Shown: positions 1 through 10,872, counted from the stretch's first letter. The stretch is 52,763 nucleotides of DNA from Rhypophila decipiens (GCA_033297075.1 MU858282.1:1-52763), one strand, 5' to 3'. Numbers and translations are program-made. The notes: a model not told the origin generated them from the sequence alone.

Positions 1-97
1 ATGGCGGATTTGGATGAACCGAATGTAGTTAGCGTGCATAGGCCCTTTAGGCTCAGTGCCTCCGGGCGAAATAAATTCCATCCATCCATCCATGCAT
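1..97 (+). mobile_element. 3' end of a Tad-like LINE retrotransposon, cut by the window edge
   Basis: The first bases read as the last codons of a non-LTR retrotransposon (residues MADLDEPNVVSVHRPF and onward to a K-F-H-P end), followed by a short (ATCC)n tail. The same stretch occurs in reverse at 8421-8518, differing at only a few bases, also ending in a (TGGA/TCCA)n run. Short tandem tails are known at the 3' ends of such elements. The assignment as a LINE rests on the repeated copy, the coding sense and the tail; no reverse transcriptase domain is inside the window. Confidence 0.6.
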
Positions 98-104
98 GAC
101 CCAA

Positions 105-560
105 TGATGCCTGAGGCATCTTTGGTACACTCTTGGAGCCCCACAGATGGACCAATCAGAGAAGGCCCGAGGGGAAGAGGCCCGAGGTTCGGGCCTATGT
201 TGCTCGGGCCAGGTACATAGGTACATGAGTACACAGTCACTACAGCCAGATAATTTTCTATATTAGTAGGAAGGTGCTGCGCACCTTCCGTCCGAGGATT
301 CTTAAACTCCTCACGCAAGCAATAAAGTTCATTGTCTACTATCTTGTTCATTCAACAGGCTCTTAGTTAGAGCGACCTGCTTATAGTGACAGTGCACGCG
401 TGCCTACCCGACACAACCTCCTTATTTCACTGTCAACCCCCCCGTTAGGCGTCCTGCCTTACAGTCTGAAACCCACTTGGGTGCAGGTTGTAACACGTTG
501 CTTGCGTCCACCTAACGATAAGGACGTTGTGGTAAGTACATTCCCTCAAGAAAAGCTAAC
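105..560 (+). repeat. Probable 5' LTR and leader of the gypsy element
   Basis: This stretch lies upstream of gag and begins TGATGCCTGAGGCATC, which contains the inverted repeat GATGCC/GGCATC. It holds two perfect hairpins: AGGCCCGA/TCGGGCCT at 178-196 and GGAAGGTGC/GCACCTTCC at 269-289. An AATAAA at 320-325 would fit an LTR polyadenylation signal. A CA at 356-357 could be the LTR end. No second copy was found in the window, so the LTR limits cannot be proved by comparison. Confidence 0.4.
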
Positions 561-1713
561 ATGGCTGGAGAATCGGCAAAGGGCAAAGAAACCAGCAGGA
601 CCTGGTACGTACGGGACCAGGACTGGCGATACCGTAAACGAGCCTATGACTGAAGCCGTCGAGAGCGACAGCGAGGATGAAGAGACCCAGAAGTTGCAGC
701 AAGAAATCCTCGCCCTCAAAGACACATTGGATGGGCTGGTGCAGCAGAACCAGGGAAATCATGCCCGTGTGCAGCTTCAACAAGAGGTATTGAAACCCCA
801 AACTCGACAAGCTCGTCTCACCAAGGCCAAGCTCGTATGAGGCATGTCCGCTGCGACAGGACCTCCAAGGCAAATTAAGCTCGAGAAACCACCACGGTTC
901 AATGGCACTAAATGAGATCTACCTGGATGGATCGCCAGCGTCAGAGCCTATACTAGGTTCTACAAGGACGACTTTGCCAACCCTACCGATGTCATTCTGT
1001 TCGCAGCCAGCTTCCTAGAAGGACCGCCCAAACGATGGTTCAACCCGACTCTCGACGATTACCTCGACAAGGCACCTGATGAGAGGCATTCATTGACTCA
1101 ACGGATCTTTGGTGAAGGAGGATTCATGGTCTTCGAAGAGGAAATAACCAAGATCTTTGGGGAAGCAGACAAGGTAAGGGCAGCCGAGGAGAGAATCCAG
1201 CAGCTTCGACAAACTGGATCAGCAGCAGCCTATGCCTCAGCCTTGCGACCAGAATCCTTTAAGGTCAACTGGGGAGAAGCCCCACTCAAGGACAAGTTCT
1301 ACCGAGGACTCAAAGACAAGGTCAAGGACGAGCTAGTCAAGATTAGCAGGAACGAGTACTCCCTAGACGACTACATGAAGGAAGCTATCTCTATCGACAA
1401 TCGACTCTATGAACGAGAGCAAGAACGGAATGGACGATATTTGCACCCAAAGGACGAAGCCAACACCAAGCAGAAGCGACAATACAAGAGCACATCCTAC
1501 GGAACTCACCCTGGACCAATGGACATCGGAAAGGCGCAGGTCGGAGCGACAAACTCTGCGCCTTCGCAACAGAGGGGAGCCAGAAGGGACAAATCTAAGG
1601 TTAAGTGTTTCAACTGCGATAAGCTGGGGCACTTTGCAAGGGAATGCCGAGCGCCCAAGAAGGGGGGATGGAAACCGGTTCCTGAGGCCCAGGATGTGCG
1701 AGGAACGAACTGA
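400..1713 (+). pseudogene. Broken gag gene of the gypsy element
   Basis: One reading frame runs from about 400 to 1713 but is interrupted by TGA codons at 838-840 and 913-915. The end of the first part contains an acidic, coiled-coil-like stretch rich in Glu and Gln. The middle carries the retrotransposon gag block around PPKRWF (near 1027), and the end has a CCHC zinc knuckle CFNCDKLGHFAREC at about 1606-1647, followed by a basic tail. The capsid and knuckle would package the element's RNA. The stops make a functional protein unlikely without readthrough. Confidence 0.8.
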
Positions 1714-2227
1714 GACCACGTCGTGAGAATGGTGGATCACGCTTGGGAAACACAATGGGACTTGGATCATTCCAGAACACTCGACAGCGAAAGCATCTCA
1801 TCCAAAGAAACCAACGAGGAGACTATGGAGGAATGGGAGCACTGTCAGGAATGGAAAGAACTAGGCCTCCCATACCAGGTGGTCGGACGATATGGCACCT
1901 TGAGGGAACAGAAAAATAGGTACAATGGACGTACTAAAGGATTTCAGACATCCATGAAACAAGACTACCACAAACGACACCAAGGATGGCCAGCCACGAC
2001 ACAAGGCATGCCCGAGAAGAAGGCAGAGAAACTTTACTGGGAATACCACGACCGAAAGAACGCATGGGAGCTCCAATGGTCGGGAAACGACAGAAGCGTC
2101 GACTCCAGCGACGCCTAAAACAACAACTGGAGTTGGCAAAATTCCGCCGAAGGAGGCAGCGGAACAGGCCAATAGAAGCCCTCCTCTGGAGCAAGGCAAG
2201 GACGAATATTGCTCCCGAGCCACAACG

Positions 2228-2540
2228 GTGGCGTACGACAGATCTCTACAAGTAGAAGTCAAACTAAAGTACAATCAAGGCAACGAAATCACGGCAATAG
2301 CCCTTGTGGACTGCGGCAGTTCAGTCGACATTATCAGTCCGAGACTGGTCAACCGGGCCAGGCTATTATGGACACTGAAGAAGGAACCCCACCGTATTAG
2401 AACATACGAGGGACAACAAGCGACATATGACGGAGGATGGAGTCGGAGGGAGTCTACACTCTTGATCACGGTGGACGACGACCCTCAGGAAGTGACCTTC
2501 GACATCCTACCAACAGGCCCAAAATGCGACATGTTTTTGG
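2228..2540 (+). pseudogene. Retroviral-type aspartic protease segment of pol
   Basis: The frame holds LVDCGSSVDII at about 2307-2339, an aspartic protease active-site variant (D-C-G in place of D-S/T-G). It is cut by the inserted solo LTR at 2541, right where the coding sequence continues on the far side at 2722. The stretch 1714-2227 between gag and this frame lies in the spacer region of gag-pol and shows no domain I can name. Confidence 0.65.
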
Positions 2541-2721
2541 TGTGACGGCCGTATGCTCAGACCATTGCACACGGGCCATTAACTAGGCTGATCACTACTG
2601 CACCTATAAAACCCCTCCTTCCCCGTGCACTTTTGGTAGTTTTTCCTTTTCCTTCTTTAGAGTAGAATCTTCGCCTATAGCGCCTAACAAAGATTTATTT
2701 CTACAACCTCTGGCCGTGATA
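2541..2721 (+). mobile_element. Solo LTR nested in the gypsy pol gene
   Basis: A 181-base insert begins TGTGACGGCC and ends GGCCGTGATA, imperfect terminal inverted repeats with the TG..TA ends of an LTR. It is flanked by the 5-base target duplication TTTGG (2536-2540 and 2722-2726). Removing the insert and one copy of the duplication rejoins the pol frame (F-L then G-L-S-W). A TATA-like CTATAAAA lies at about 2602-2609. It is a different LTR family from the host element and its internal part has been lost by LTR-LTR recombination. Confidence 0.9.
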
Positions 2722-2722
2722 T

Positions 2723-5335
2723 TTGGGACTCTCGTGGTTGAAAAAGTACAACCCGCACATTGATTGGGAAAATGGCCATCTCGAATCCCGGCAAAGGAAG
2801 CCTGAAGGGATAGAGTTCCCAGATAGCCCGGAAGAAAACCTCCGCGAGCATTACCACCAGACAGCCCACAACGAGGCAACAGACGGCTACAACGAGCCTA
2901 TACAGTTAGTCATGCATGTCAGAATGGATGAGGACGAGGGATACTTCTCGGACGAAGAACCCCAGCCAGTAAGACGACCAGAAGACCTGGAAGGAGTACC
3001 AGAGGAGTACCACGTCTACCCAGTCTTCCGAAAAAGAATTATCGACAAGCTTCCAGACAGAGGACCTTTCGATCACGCCATTGAGCTCAACGAAGGAGCC
3101 AAGCTACGGTACCACAAGGCGTACCATTTAGGACCAAAACAAGATGAAGCACTCAGGGAGTACATTGAGGAAAATTTGCCAAAAGGATTCATCAGACGAT
3201 CTCAGTCACCAGCGGCATTTCCGATCCTGTTTGTGCCGAAGAAAGGCACTACGAAGCTACGGTTAGTGGTGTACTACCGCAGCCTGAACGACGACACGAT
3301 CAAGAACCGATACCCACTACCACTCATTCGGGAGATGAAGGACCGGCTGGCAGGCGCCCAATGGTTCACCTGCCTTGATCTTCCATGGGGTTTTGGACAC
3401 ATCCGAGTGAGAGAAGGGGACGAGTGGAAGACAGCTTTCAGGACTCGCTACGGGCACTTTGAGTACTAAGTCTTGCCAATGGGACTCACTAACGCCCCGG
3501 CGACCTTCCAAAGTATGATCGACCATACCCTGCGACCTTTCTTGGACCAATTCGCGTTTGTGTATATCGACGACATCTTGATCTACTCGAAAACTCTGGA
3601 GGAACACAAACAGCATGTGAGGCAGGTGTTACAGAAACTTGCAAACGCAAACCTGTCGGTTCACCCAGAGAAGAGCGAATTCCATGTGCAGAAGACAGTC
3701 TTCTTGGGATTTGAAATTACGCCAGGAGAAATTCGCATGGAACCATCCAAGATATCGGCAGTCAAGGACTGGCCGACGCCGACAAACCAGAAGGAAGTGC
3801 GAGCATTCATTGGATTTATCAACTTTTACAGATCCTTTATTAAAGGATTCGGAGGAATTGCGAGGCCTCTTCACGAGTTAACCGGCGAAGGTAACCCTTT
3901 TGAGTGGGGACTTAAGCAACAGGAGGCTTTCGAGGACCTGAAAAAGCGAGTCAGTGAGGAACCGGTTCTGCGGATGCCAGACTTTAGCAGACCTTTTTAC
4001 CTCGAAACCGACGCCTCAGAATATGCAATCGGAGCCGAACTTTACCAGAAGTTCGAAGACGGAAGACACCCCGTGGGATATTTCTCAAAGAAGATATCGG
4101 GACCAGCACTGAACTACCCGGTACACGACAAGGAGCTTATGGCCATCATCGAGGCATTTGACGAATGGAGACCTTATCTCAGCGGAACGGAAGAACCAGT
4201 GGACGTCTTTACAGACAACAAGAACCTGAGATACTTTCGGACAAAGGAACTCAGCCCGAGACAAGTCCGATGGGCAGAATTCCTGGCACCTTTTAACTTC
4301 CGGATCCAATATGTCAAAGGGAAAGAGAATGCCAGAGCCGATGCTCTCAGCAGAAGACCAGACCATAAAGGAAACGAGAAAATCGACGTCGCACCAATGT
4401 TCAAGGAAAATGGAGATGTACTTGAACACCCTTTGCAAATATGGGAAGACGTCGCAGCGACACACTACGCAGAATGGGAAGGATACGAGTTCCAAGCCAC
4501 AGAAGATGACCTACAGCCTTATAGGGACCACTGGGCCGAAGAAGGAGTAGTTATCAGGGATAGCAAGGCCTGGTTAGGAGAGGAAGCTTTCGTCTTGCCA
4601 TCAAAGCAGAAGAAGTGCATCCAGCAATTGCACGAGACGGTTCTGGGAGGTCATCCAGGAATCAAGAAGACAATGGAACGAGTACAACAGCACTACAACT
4701 TCCCAGGTATGAAGAAGACAGTCACAGAAGTTGTGAGGGACTGCACAACGTGCACGAAGACCAAGGCAGCCAGACACTTACCTTACGGGTTACTGGAGCC
4801 ACTGCCAACACCAGATCGAGCATGGGGATCCATATCGACGGACTTCATCACCAAGCTCCCAGAATCAGAGGCACCAGATGGAACAAGCACGAAGTACGAT
4901 GCAATCTGGGTAGTCGTAGACCGACTGACCAAATGGGCATACTTTATACCGTGGAAGGAGACGACAACAGCAGAACAGCTCGCATACCTCTTCGAGCGAA
5001 ACATTGTCAGTCAACACGGTCTCCCAGACGACATTACATCAGACCGAGATAAGCTATTCACTTCAAAGTGTTGGCAAGCACTTATGAAATGGCTAGACGT
5101 CAAATCGAAGCTATCAACAGCCTTTCACCCCCAGACAGATGGACAGACGGAGAGACTTAACCAAGTCATTGAACAGTACCTACGAAGCTATGTGAACTTC
5201 GAACAAGACAACTGGGTTGATCTCTTACCGACAGCGCAACTAGCCTACACTTTGACCTCGAGGTGGCAAGGACGGGTGATTGCAGAAGACATGATTTATT
5301 TAATGCAACTAACGTTACCGGTTACGCCGCAGTGA
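2723..5335 (+). pseudogene. Reverse transcriptase, RNase H and integrase part of gypsy pol
   Basis: The frame is continuous except for a TAA at 3467-3469, in the middle of the reverse transcriptase. The polymerase motif YIDD lies at about 3563-3574. RNase H begins near LETDASEYAIGAEL (about 4000). The integrase HHCC zinc finger (H..H then CTTCTKTKA) lies near 4630-4770, and the catalytic core includes DFITKLP and FHPQTDGQTERLNQV (near 5125-5170). Similarity stops at about 5258, so the integrase C-terminus is missing and the last ~25 codons are unrelated sequence. Confidence 0.88.
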
Positions 5336-5663
5336 ATATTTGGGACTTTGTGCTGTGAATTGTGATTGGGGCTATCACCAAATTAGCTGCCGCTCGTTCT
5401 TAAGTAAATAGCAGGAAAACTGGAAGAGGTTTCGGTACATGCAAGATATTTTCATCGATTGTATTAATAAATCTTGTAGCTGGAAGAATTCCTGACTTGG
5501 TTACCTACACTAGGTTGCTACTCTTGACTTTCGGCGAGTGCAGCTCGCCATCCTTCTTGATGTGTTGGGATTTCTGTTACCTTCATCTTCACACCACATC
5601 ATTGTTAGTCTTGTGTTCAAGTTATTTAGTTAATTGGGAACCTCATGTGTCGAAATAACGGTA
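5259..5663. other. No gene seen; junction DNA between two mobile elements
   Basis: About 400 bases without a usable reading frame or LTR that I can recognise. The sequence changes abruptly inside the integrase frame near 5258, so this is the far side of a deletion or insertion breakpoint. It ends at the TA (5662-5663) that flanks the next element. Confidence 0.5.
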
Positions 5664-5752
5664 ACGTGCATGATAAGCGAGTGTCCCTGACAAGCGAGTG
5701 TCCCACTTTTTACTACCCTCTCTGAACTATTTTACATTACACAACCACAACA

Positions 5753-6187
5753 CTAGGAAACAACAATAACTGAATGAGAAACAGATGAATCAGACGATTT
5801 CGCAGCCTCCTTGCATGTGCGTGCATTATGACCAGGCTTGCCGCATACACCACAACACCGAATGTTCGTACGAGACTCCCGTCCACTACTAATATTCTGC
5901 TGTGTTTCCTGCATTACCTGCTCATCCACAGCCTCTTGATCTAGTAGATCATGTACTTCTTGTACGGTAAGTGACCCTCCAAGCCGCACGGTATTGCCCA
6001 GCTAAAAGGATAAAGGGTGGAATAGCCCAGCCTAATCGCGTCGTGCAGGCATACCAGCTCGGCGGCGCCTTAGTATTTTGGCGCAAACATTGTAGATATT
6101 TACTGCGCTTTGTACCGTCCGATTTTCATTGCGTTCAAGCTCTTAGAGAGCTAAGATAATATTGGCTTCGTTTGAAGAAAAAGGCAT
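5753..6187 (-). pseudogene. Relic of a pogo/Fot1-family transposase (N- and C-terminal pieces)
   Basis: Read on the minus strand from 6187, the start resembles the psq-type helix-turn-helix N-terminus of fungal pogo-like transposases (RTVQSAVNIYNV, then RRRRAGMPARR) but has in-frame stops. The other end, 5989 to 5753, keeps the C-terminal CCHC knuckle CGVCGKPGHNARTC seen in many of these proteins. The whole DDE catalytic centre is absent. The relic would not be active; its ends could be mobilised only by a related transposase elsewhere. Confidence 0.75.
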
Positions 6188-6202
6188 TGTGAATGGTAGA
6201 GA

Positions 6203-6276
6203 AAAATGGTGTCAAGTGTAAAGGTGTTGTGCTGTGTGGAAAATGGTGTCAAGTGTAAAGGTGTTGTGCTGTGTGG
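6203..6276. repeat. Two perfect tandem copies of a 37-base unit
   Basis: The unit starts AAAATGGTGTCAAGTGTAAA and ends GCTGTGTGG. Copies lie at 6203-6239 and 6240-6276, and a partial third start (AAAATAGG) follows. They lie just inside the right inverted repeat of the deleted transposon, a usual place for subterminal transposase-binding repeats. Confidence 0.85.
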
Positions 6277-6457
6277 AAAATAGGCCACTCGCTTATCAGG
6301 GACACTCGCTTATCAGGGACACTCGCTTATCATACACGTTAGGTTTATACAAGTGAGAAGAGTAACCAAACTAGAGCGAGAAATAAACCAAGCAGATATC
6401 ACCCTCTACAGTGCAATATTCAAAATCTATAATATCATACAACTAAAAGTACAGCAG

Positions 6458-7034
6458 TTAATTCTCATCTTCCTCCTCCTCCTCTTCATCTTCGTCCTCC
6501 TCATCCTCACTTTGGCTGTAATTAAATACGTCAATTTCTGTATTTCCCTCACCAAGCCCCTCCTTTTCAGGTAAATCCTTCAGCAGCATTCTATGAAGCC
6601 TAGCTTCCGTCTGCTTCCAAGGGATCTCAAATATCTTCTTATTGATCTTAGGCATCCTCAACCATTTCAGCGGATAAATGTCTTTCTTGTCATGTATACG
6701 TGCTTTTGCTTCCCTCACCAACTAGACCATTAGTTCCTTCATCGCCCTCCTCGTATTGTACAAGATCTTCTCTGGGGGATCGTGCCTCGCACCCCCACGG
6801 CCACTCACAAACAAACAGGCAATGTACTGGCCCTTCCGGCGCGGTACGTTCCATATGCCACCGTTCCCGGTATTGCGGCGGGACCAGGAGACAAGTGCCG
6901 AGGAGGCTCTCACCATATTCTTGGTCTAGGCACGCCGCGGCGTACCTCTCAAAGGCCCCTGGGAACTGATTCTTCAACTCATTCCCGAGGCAGCCTTGCC
7001 AGGTGCCCCGGGTGTTGTGTGTGGATGATGACAC
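6458..7034 (-). pseudogene. Broken macro-domain (Poa1-like ADP-ribose phosphatase) gene
   Basis: Minus-strand reading gives the parts of a fungal Poa1-type macro-domain protein in the right order but in several frames: NTRGTWQGCLGNELKNQFP then AFERYAAAC and LLGTCLLVPPQY in one frame (7034 to about 6870), IACLFVSGRGGARHDPPEKI to MKELMV in another, a TAG at 6719-6721, then KIFEIPWKQTEARLHRML and an acidic tail in the same frame as MKELMV. The family removes phosphate from ADP-ribose 1''-phosphate or binds ADP-ribose. A possible N-terminal part with a start at 7470 lies upstream in yet another frame. At least one frameshift and one stop indicate a dead gene. Confidence 0.6.
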
Positions 7035-7539
7035 ATCCTTCTATCTCCGGTTGTATAATGACGTGTTCTGGTACGGGGCGGAGGAGGAGGCGTCGTCTGA
7101 TGATGTTGGGACTCTTCGGCCGGGGGGGGGCTCGGCCTGCTTGACTCCTGTCGCGTGGGTCTTGTAGACTTTGGGACGGCTGGTGCGGACGGGGCGGCTC
7201 GATGCGGCGGTTTGAACGACCTCTCGAACCATGACTGCGCACTTTAACGATATGTACGGATAGGAATGTTGTTGTGGGGATGGAAAAGGGTTTGGCTGCT
7301 CGGCTGTCTTGTGGATCAGTCTGCTTTATGGGGACAGACTTGTCTGGGTTAACATTTCGCATCATGTCTTTGTTGTTAGCGTCTTGAACTCGGGAAAAAG
7401 TCATTGTCGGAACGAGGGCGGGATGGAGAAAGAATGTGGTCGGCTTCTTGTCTTTGTTATTCGAGGGCATCGGTCCAGCAAGAATAGCTTTATATAGACT
7501 GCGAAAGGCGGTTAATGGAGTATGGAACCACGCTAACAA

Positions 7540-8420
7540 AGAGTAAAATAAATTTACAAAGAATAGACGCGGTTGAGCTTTCTCTTCAACAATTCTTCCT
7601 TCCTTTATCCTTCTAACTTCAGCTCATCAAAAAAGAGGATATTTCCTGTTCCGCTACGACTTGGTGAAGCAGCCTCGCAAGATACCTAGTTCGTTAACTG
7701 TTGGTAAGCCGTTACCAGTATATTGTTGGAGCAGATGGGACCCAAGTTCTATTCATTCGTGATAAAACTAGTCCTTGCCTTCTCTCTCGCTCTCTGGCTT
7801 CGCCAGAGACCTCCCCTTATAACTGTCACAGGAAAACTGCCCACGAAGTCCGATTATCCCGATCTGACACAGCAGGGAGGCGTGGGCCCAGGGTCTTGGT
7901 TTCAAGACCCTGTACCGGGATGTGATGACCCCCACGCTTCATCCACTGTCCATGGATCAACATTAACCATGATCTCCAAGTCTCTACACAGTACATAAAA
8001 TCTAGCGGGATGGTGAATAGTGATTGATCTTCCGCCGAACTACACTTTATGAATATATATACTTGTTAAGAAAGCCCTTTGGGTTTATCTAGCGAGATAA
8101 GGAGCAAGCCTGACACGTACTATTGATATCTGGCGCTTCAAAGACTTTGTCGATGCCATTCAACCGTTAGTATTATTTTTAACGACACTAGTGCATAAAA
8201 ATGCGGACGTTGATGCCCAAACTTTTAGAAGCTGTGCGATGCAGGCAATGGCCGAGGCGAAACCGAGATAAGTATTGACCGACTCCCGCGACAGTTCCGA
8301 TAACGGCAAAAAATGTGGACTTAGTCTTCTCCACGAGCCCATCGTGAAGCGGCACCACATCTCTGCATAGATTTGGTCCTTGGATTACCATGGTGTTTTT
8401 ATTTTATGCTGCGCGCCAAG
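7540..8420. other. No intact gene; degraded sequence
   Basis: I see no credible gene. The minus-strand stretch 8160-8391 reads in two frames like pieces of a hydrophobic protein but stays unassigned. A short perfect stem CTCTGG/CCAGAG sits at about 7793-7809. The block lies between the macro-domain relic and the inverted LINE end and is probably repeat-derived. Confidence 0.4.
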
Positions 8421-8577
8421 TATGGATGGATGGATGGATGGAATTTATTTCGCCCGGAGGCACTGAGCCTAAAGGGCCTATGCAAGCTAACTACATTCGG
8501 TTCATCCAAATCCGCCATTATCTCGTCCAACGCGCGCCAAGTTCGCACTACGGAACTCCTCAACCGGGTGCCTAGTC
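8421..8577 (-). mobile_element. 3' end of a second LINE copy, inverted relative to the first
   Basis: Read on the minus strand, the sequence encodes a tail ending VRTWRALDEIMADLDEP and then the same residues as at position 1, followed by the (ATCC)n run at 8421-8440. The open frame goes back to a TGA near 8575. It matches positions 1-97 as an inverted copy. With only the 3' end present, it is a typical 5'-truncated LINE insertion. Confidence 0.6.
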
Positions 8578-8818
8578 ACGTGCCCTCTAGGTCCCAGACC
8601 GCCTTTGGTCCCTCAGTTACCGAGGTTGCCCTCAGTGGCTCTCATTCGCCCACCTTCATGGTTCACCACAGTTTATCGCCACTTTTCACACCCAGCCAGT
8701 TGGGTTGTGTGGGAACAAACGCAACACCACAACCCCCACCACACTCTACCTATCACAACGACCTGCGCTACACCACATAGGGACCAACAGCGGGATGTTG
8801 GTTGTTTTCCTTGCTGAC

Positions 8819-8880
8819 ATCGGTGCTGCACTGCTGGTCAACAGCAGTGTGCAGCACCGATGGCCTACTATATGTAGGCC
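8819..8880. repeat. Two adjacent hairpins
   Basis: ATCGGTGCTGCACTGCTG at 8819-8836 pairs with CAGCAGTGTGCAGCACCGAT at 8842-8861 (18 paired bases, a TG bulge, 5-base loop). Directly next to it, GGCCTAC/GTAGGCC form a second stem at 8862-8880. No coding role is visible. Confidence 0.8.
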
Positions 8881-9006
8881 AGTAGGTAGCAGGTCCATAG
8901 ACACACTAGATTGAAGAATACACATGCACTACTAACGATCAGATTCACCAGAGCCCAAGAGGACTCTGTTGATATTGATCACCAGTGCAACCAACAGGTT
9001 GCTAGA

Positions 9007-10872
9007 ATGGCCCGCCAACACAAGTCATTATTCCGCACTCTGCTTCATTGGCCTCCCCCCGCCATCAAACTGCGCAACATTAAACCGCGGGACATCAAAA
9101 AGCCATCGCTTGCTGGTTTGAACCATGATGTTATTACTTTGGTCGTTCGTTGGTGATACGGTATTGACCCCGACAGCGTCAAGGATCTGGCCAGGGTGTG
9201 TTCGTCTCTGTACTTTTGGTGTCGCTACGTCCAACGCCAGAAGACGTATATCAACTTGACACGCGACTATGCGGTGGAGCAATTGCAATCCCTTTCTCGA
9301 AACGGATTCTTGCCTGCTGTGCGTGAACTGGTTCTTCATGTCGCCAACAATATCGAACCATCCATCGATAGTATCAGCCATAGTGCCACCCCCAAGTCTC
9401 GACATGATCGAAAGATGCTAAAGCGACAGCTGGAAGCGTTTCACTTGGTTTGCGAACTCATTCCCCAGATGTCGGGTCTATCTGTTCTCCATTGGACTGG
9501 GGCTGTCATTCCGGAAAAGGTGCTTGAGTACCTTGACAAGCACCCCCAGACACGATTGCATATAACAGTGCAACACGAGACCGAAAGCACTTCCCGCGCA
9601 GACCTTCACCGGAGGCAGCTCGACCTACTTGAGAAACTAGCTTCTGATCTGTCAGGCAGCCCGGACCTTGCATGCCTGAGAATCGACTTGATAAATGATG
9701 TATCGAGACACTCTCGCCAACTAATGCAGGGGCCGTTCAAACAGCTGCTTCTTTCCAGTCCTGCTCTGCGTTCTCTGTCGATTAATCTTGGCCAACGGCA
9801 GGGAGGATGTGTTTGGGGTAGGGGTGACCCGGTGAATGACAGCTTTGGCTTGGTTCGCAACGAGGCCCCCCTGAATCCGCTGCAGAAACTAGAGATGACG
9901 GGATACTATTGGGGGATGCCCAGGTACCCAAGACCCGTGGCCGAGGTCGAGTACTGGCAAAGGACGTTTGACTGGTCGCAGCTCCGCCGTCTATCCCTGC
10001 ACAAGGCCTCTGAATACATGTATAATTCTCTGCCACTCGCCGAGTTCCTCGCCCCGCAGCTGGTGGCTTTGGAGGAGATTGAGTTTGGAGATACTGGTTT
10101 CCAAAACGACACGCAGGTCATATCCAACTTTTTCAGTCTCCTTCCCAGCCGCAAACTCTTGTCCATCTCAGTCCCTTTCTTCATTCCATCATGGACCGAT
10201 ATCGCAGCCCATGCTGCCACGCTACACTCCCTGTCCATCTACCCGTCACCACTGACACACCAGCAAATTTTGGTTATACGCAACGCCCTTCCCAACCTCT
10301 CAACCTTGACCGTCATATGCGATCGTGATGATGTGACCGAGTCATGGCCATACGAGAGCTTTTCTCTCCTAGCCAGCATCCCACGCCTCCAACATCTCAC
10401 CATCTGGTTCGAGATTGGGCCACACACTGCACCGCTCAAACCGTACCTCACTGTGGAGAGTGCGGGCGACATATTCTCGCAACTGCGTGGGTACGGCGCT
10501 GCGAAATTGCAGCGACTGCACATGCATTCCGGATCCCCGCCCGCTCCCTTTTGGGGGAAGCCTGATCTGGATTTGTATGATTGGCGATATATCAACCCGA
10601 CAAGTTTTGTGTGCAAGAGCAAACAGGATATCAATGGCAACAGCACTTGCCTGGTGACATGTACCAAGCTGAGCAAGGCAGAGAATGACCGGCTGCGGCG
10701 GGATGCTGCTCGAAGTCAAGGGACTAGATGCAGCAGCCCGAACAAGTGGGATGCGAGTAATGTCAAATGTCAAGTTGCCCTCAACGGCCCAATGAGTTTG
10801 TCAGAGTGGGTAGCTTGGCGGGATCGGATTAGAGGGGAGGCTAGAAAAGGTTCAAGTTGGTGGTGTATGTAA
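9007..10872 (+). pseudogene. F-box/leucine-rich-type protein with one in-frame stop
   Basis: From the ATG at 9007 one frame runs to 10872 (621 codons) with a single TGA at 9154-9156. The N-terminus around that stop looks like an F-box (HDVITLVVRW, then DPDSVKDLARVCSSLYFW), which would bind Skp1 in an SCF ubiquitin ligase. The rest contains irregular leucine-rich stretches such as ALRSLSINLG, LRRLSLHKA and LPNLSTLTV, the usual substrate-binding part. No intron that removes the TGA and keeps the frame is visible: the GT..AG pairs nearby are too short and out of phase. So this is either a recently inactivated gene, a sequence error, or a gene translated by readthrough. The next ATG after the stop in this frame is near 9415. 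Confidence 0.65.

Larger units (their letters stand above)
105..5258 (+). mobile_element. Degenerate, 3'-truncated Ty3/gypsy LTR retrotransposon
   Basis: The order leader, gag with zinc knuckle, protease, reverse transcriptase, RNase H and integrase is that of the Ty3/gypsy (Metaviridae) class. The element is dead: gag has in-frame TGA codons at 838 and 913, the pol frame has a TAA at 3467, a foreign solo LTR sits inside pol, and homology to integrase stops near 5258 with no downstream 3' LTR found. The stops could reflect repeat-induced point mutation or ordinary decay. The left boundary at the TG of position 105 is a guess. Confidence 0.85.
5664..6339 (-). mobile_element. Internally deleted pogo/Fot1-like DNA transposon
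   Basis: A 676-base element is flanked by TA on both sides (5662-5663 and 6340-6341), the target duplication of the Tc1/mariner-pogo superfamily. Its terminal inverted repeats start ACGTG[C/T]ATGATAAGCGAG and contain a 17-base sub-repeat (GATAAGCGAGTGTCCCT type), about twice on the left and three times on the right. Inside are only the two ends of a transposase gene on the minus strand, so it is non-autonomous. Confidence 0.85.

Noticed and set aside
7726..7998. Possible copia-type LTR starting TGTTGGAG
   Set aside because: No matching CCAACA end, no second copy and no target duplication found.
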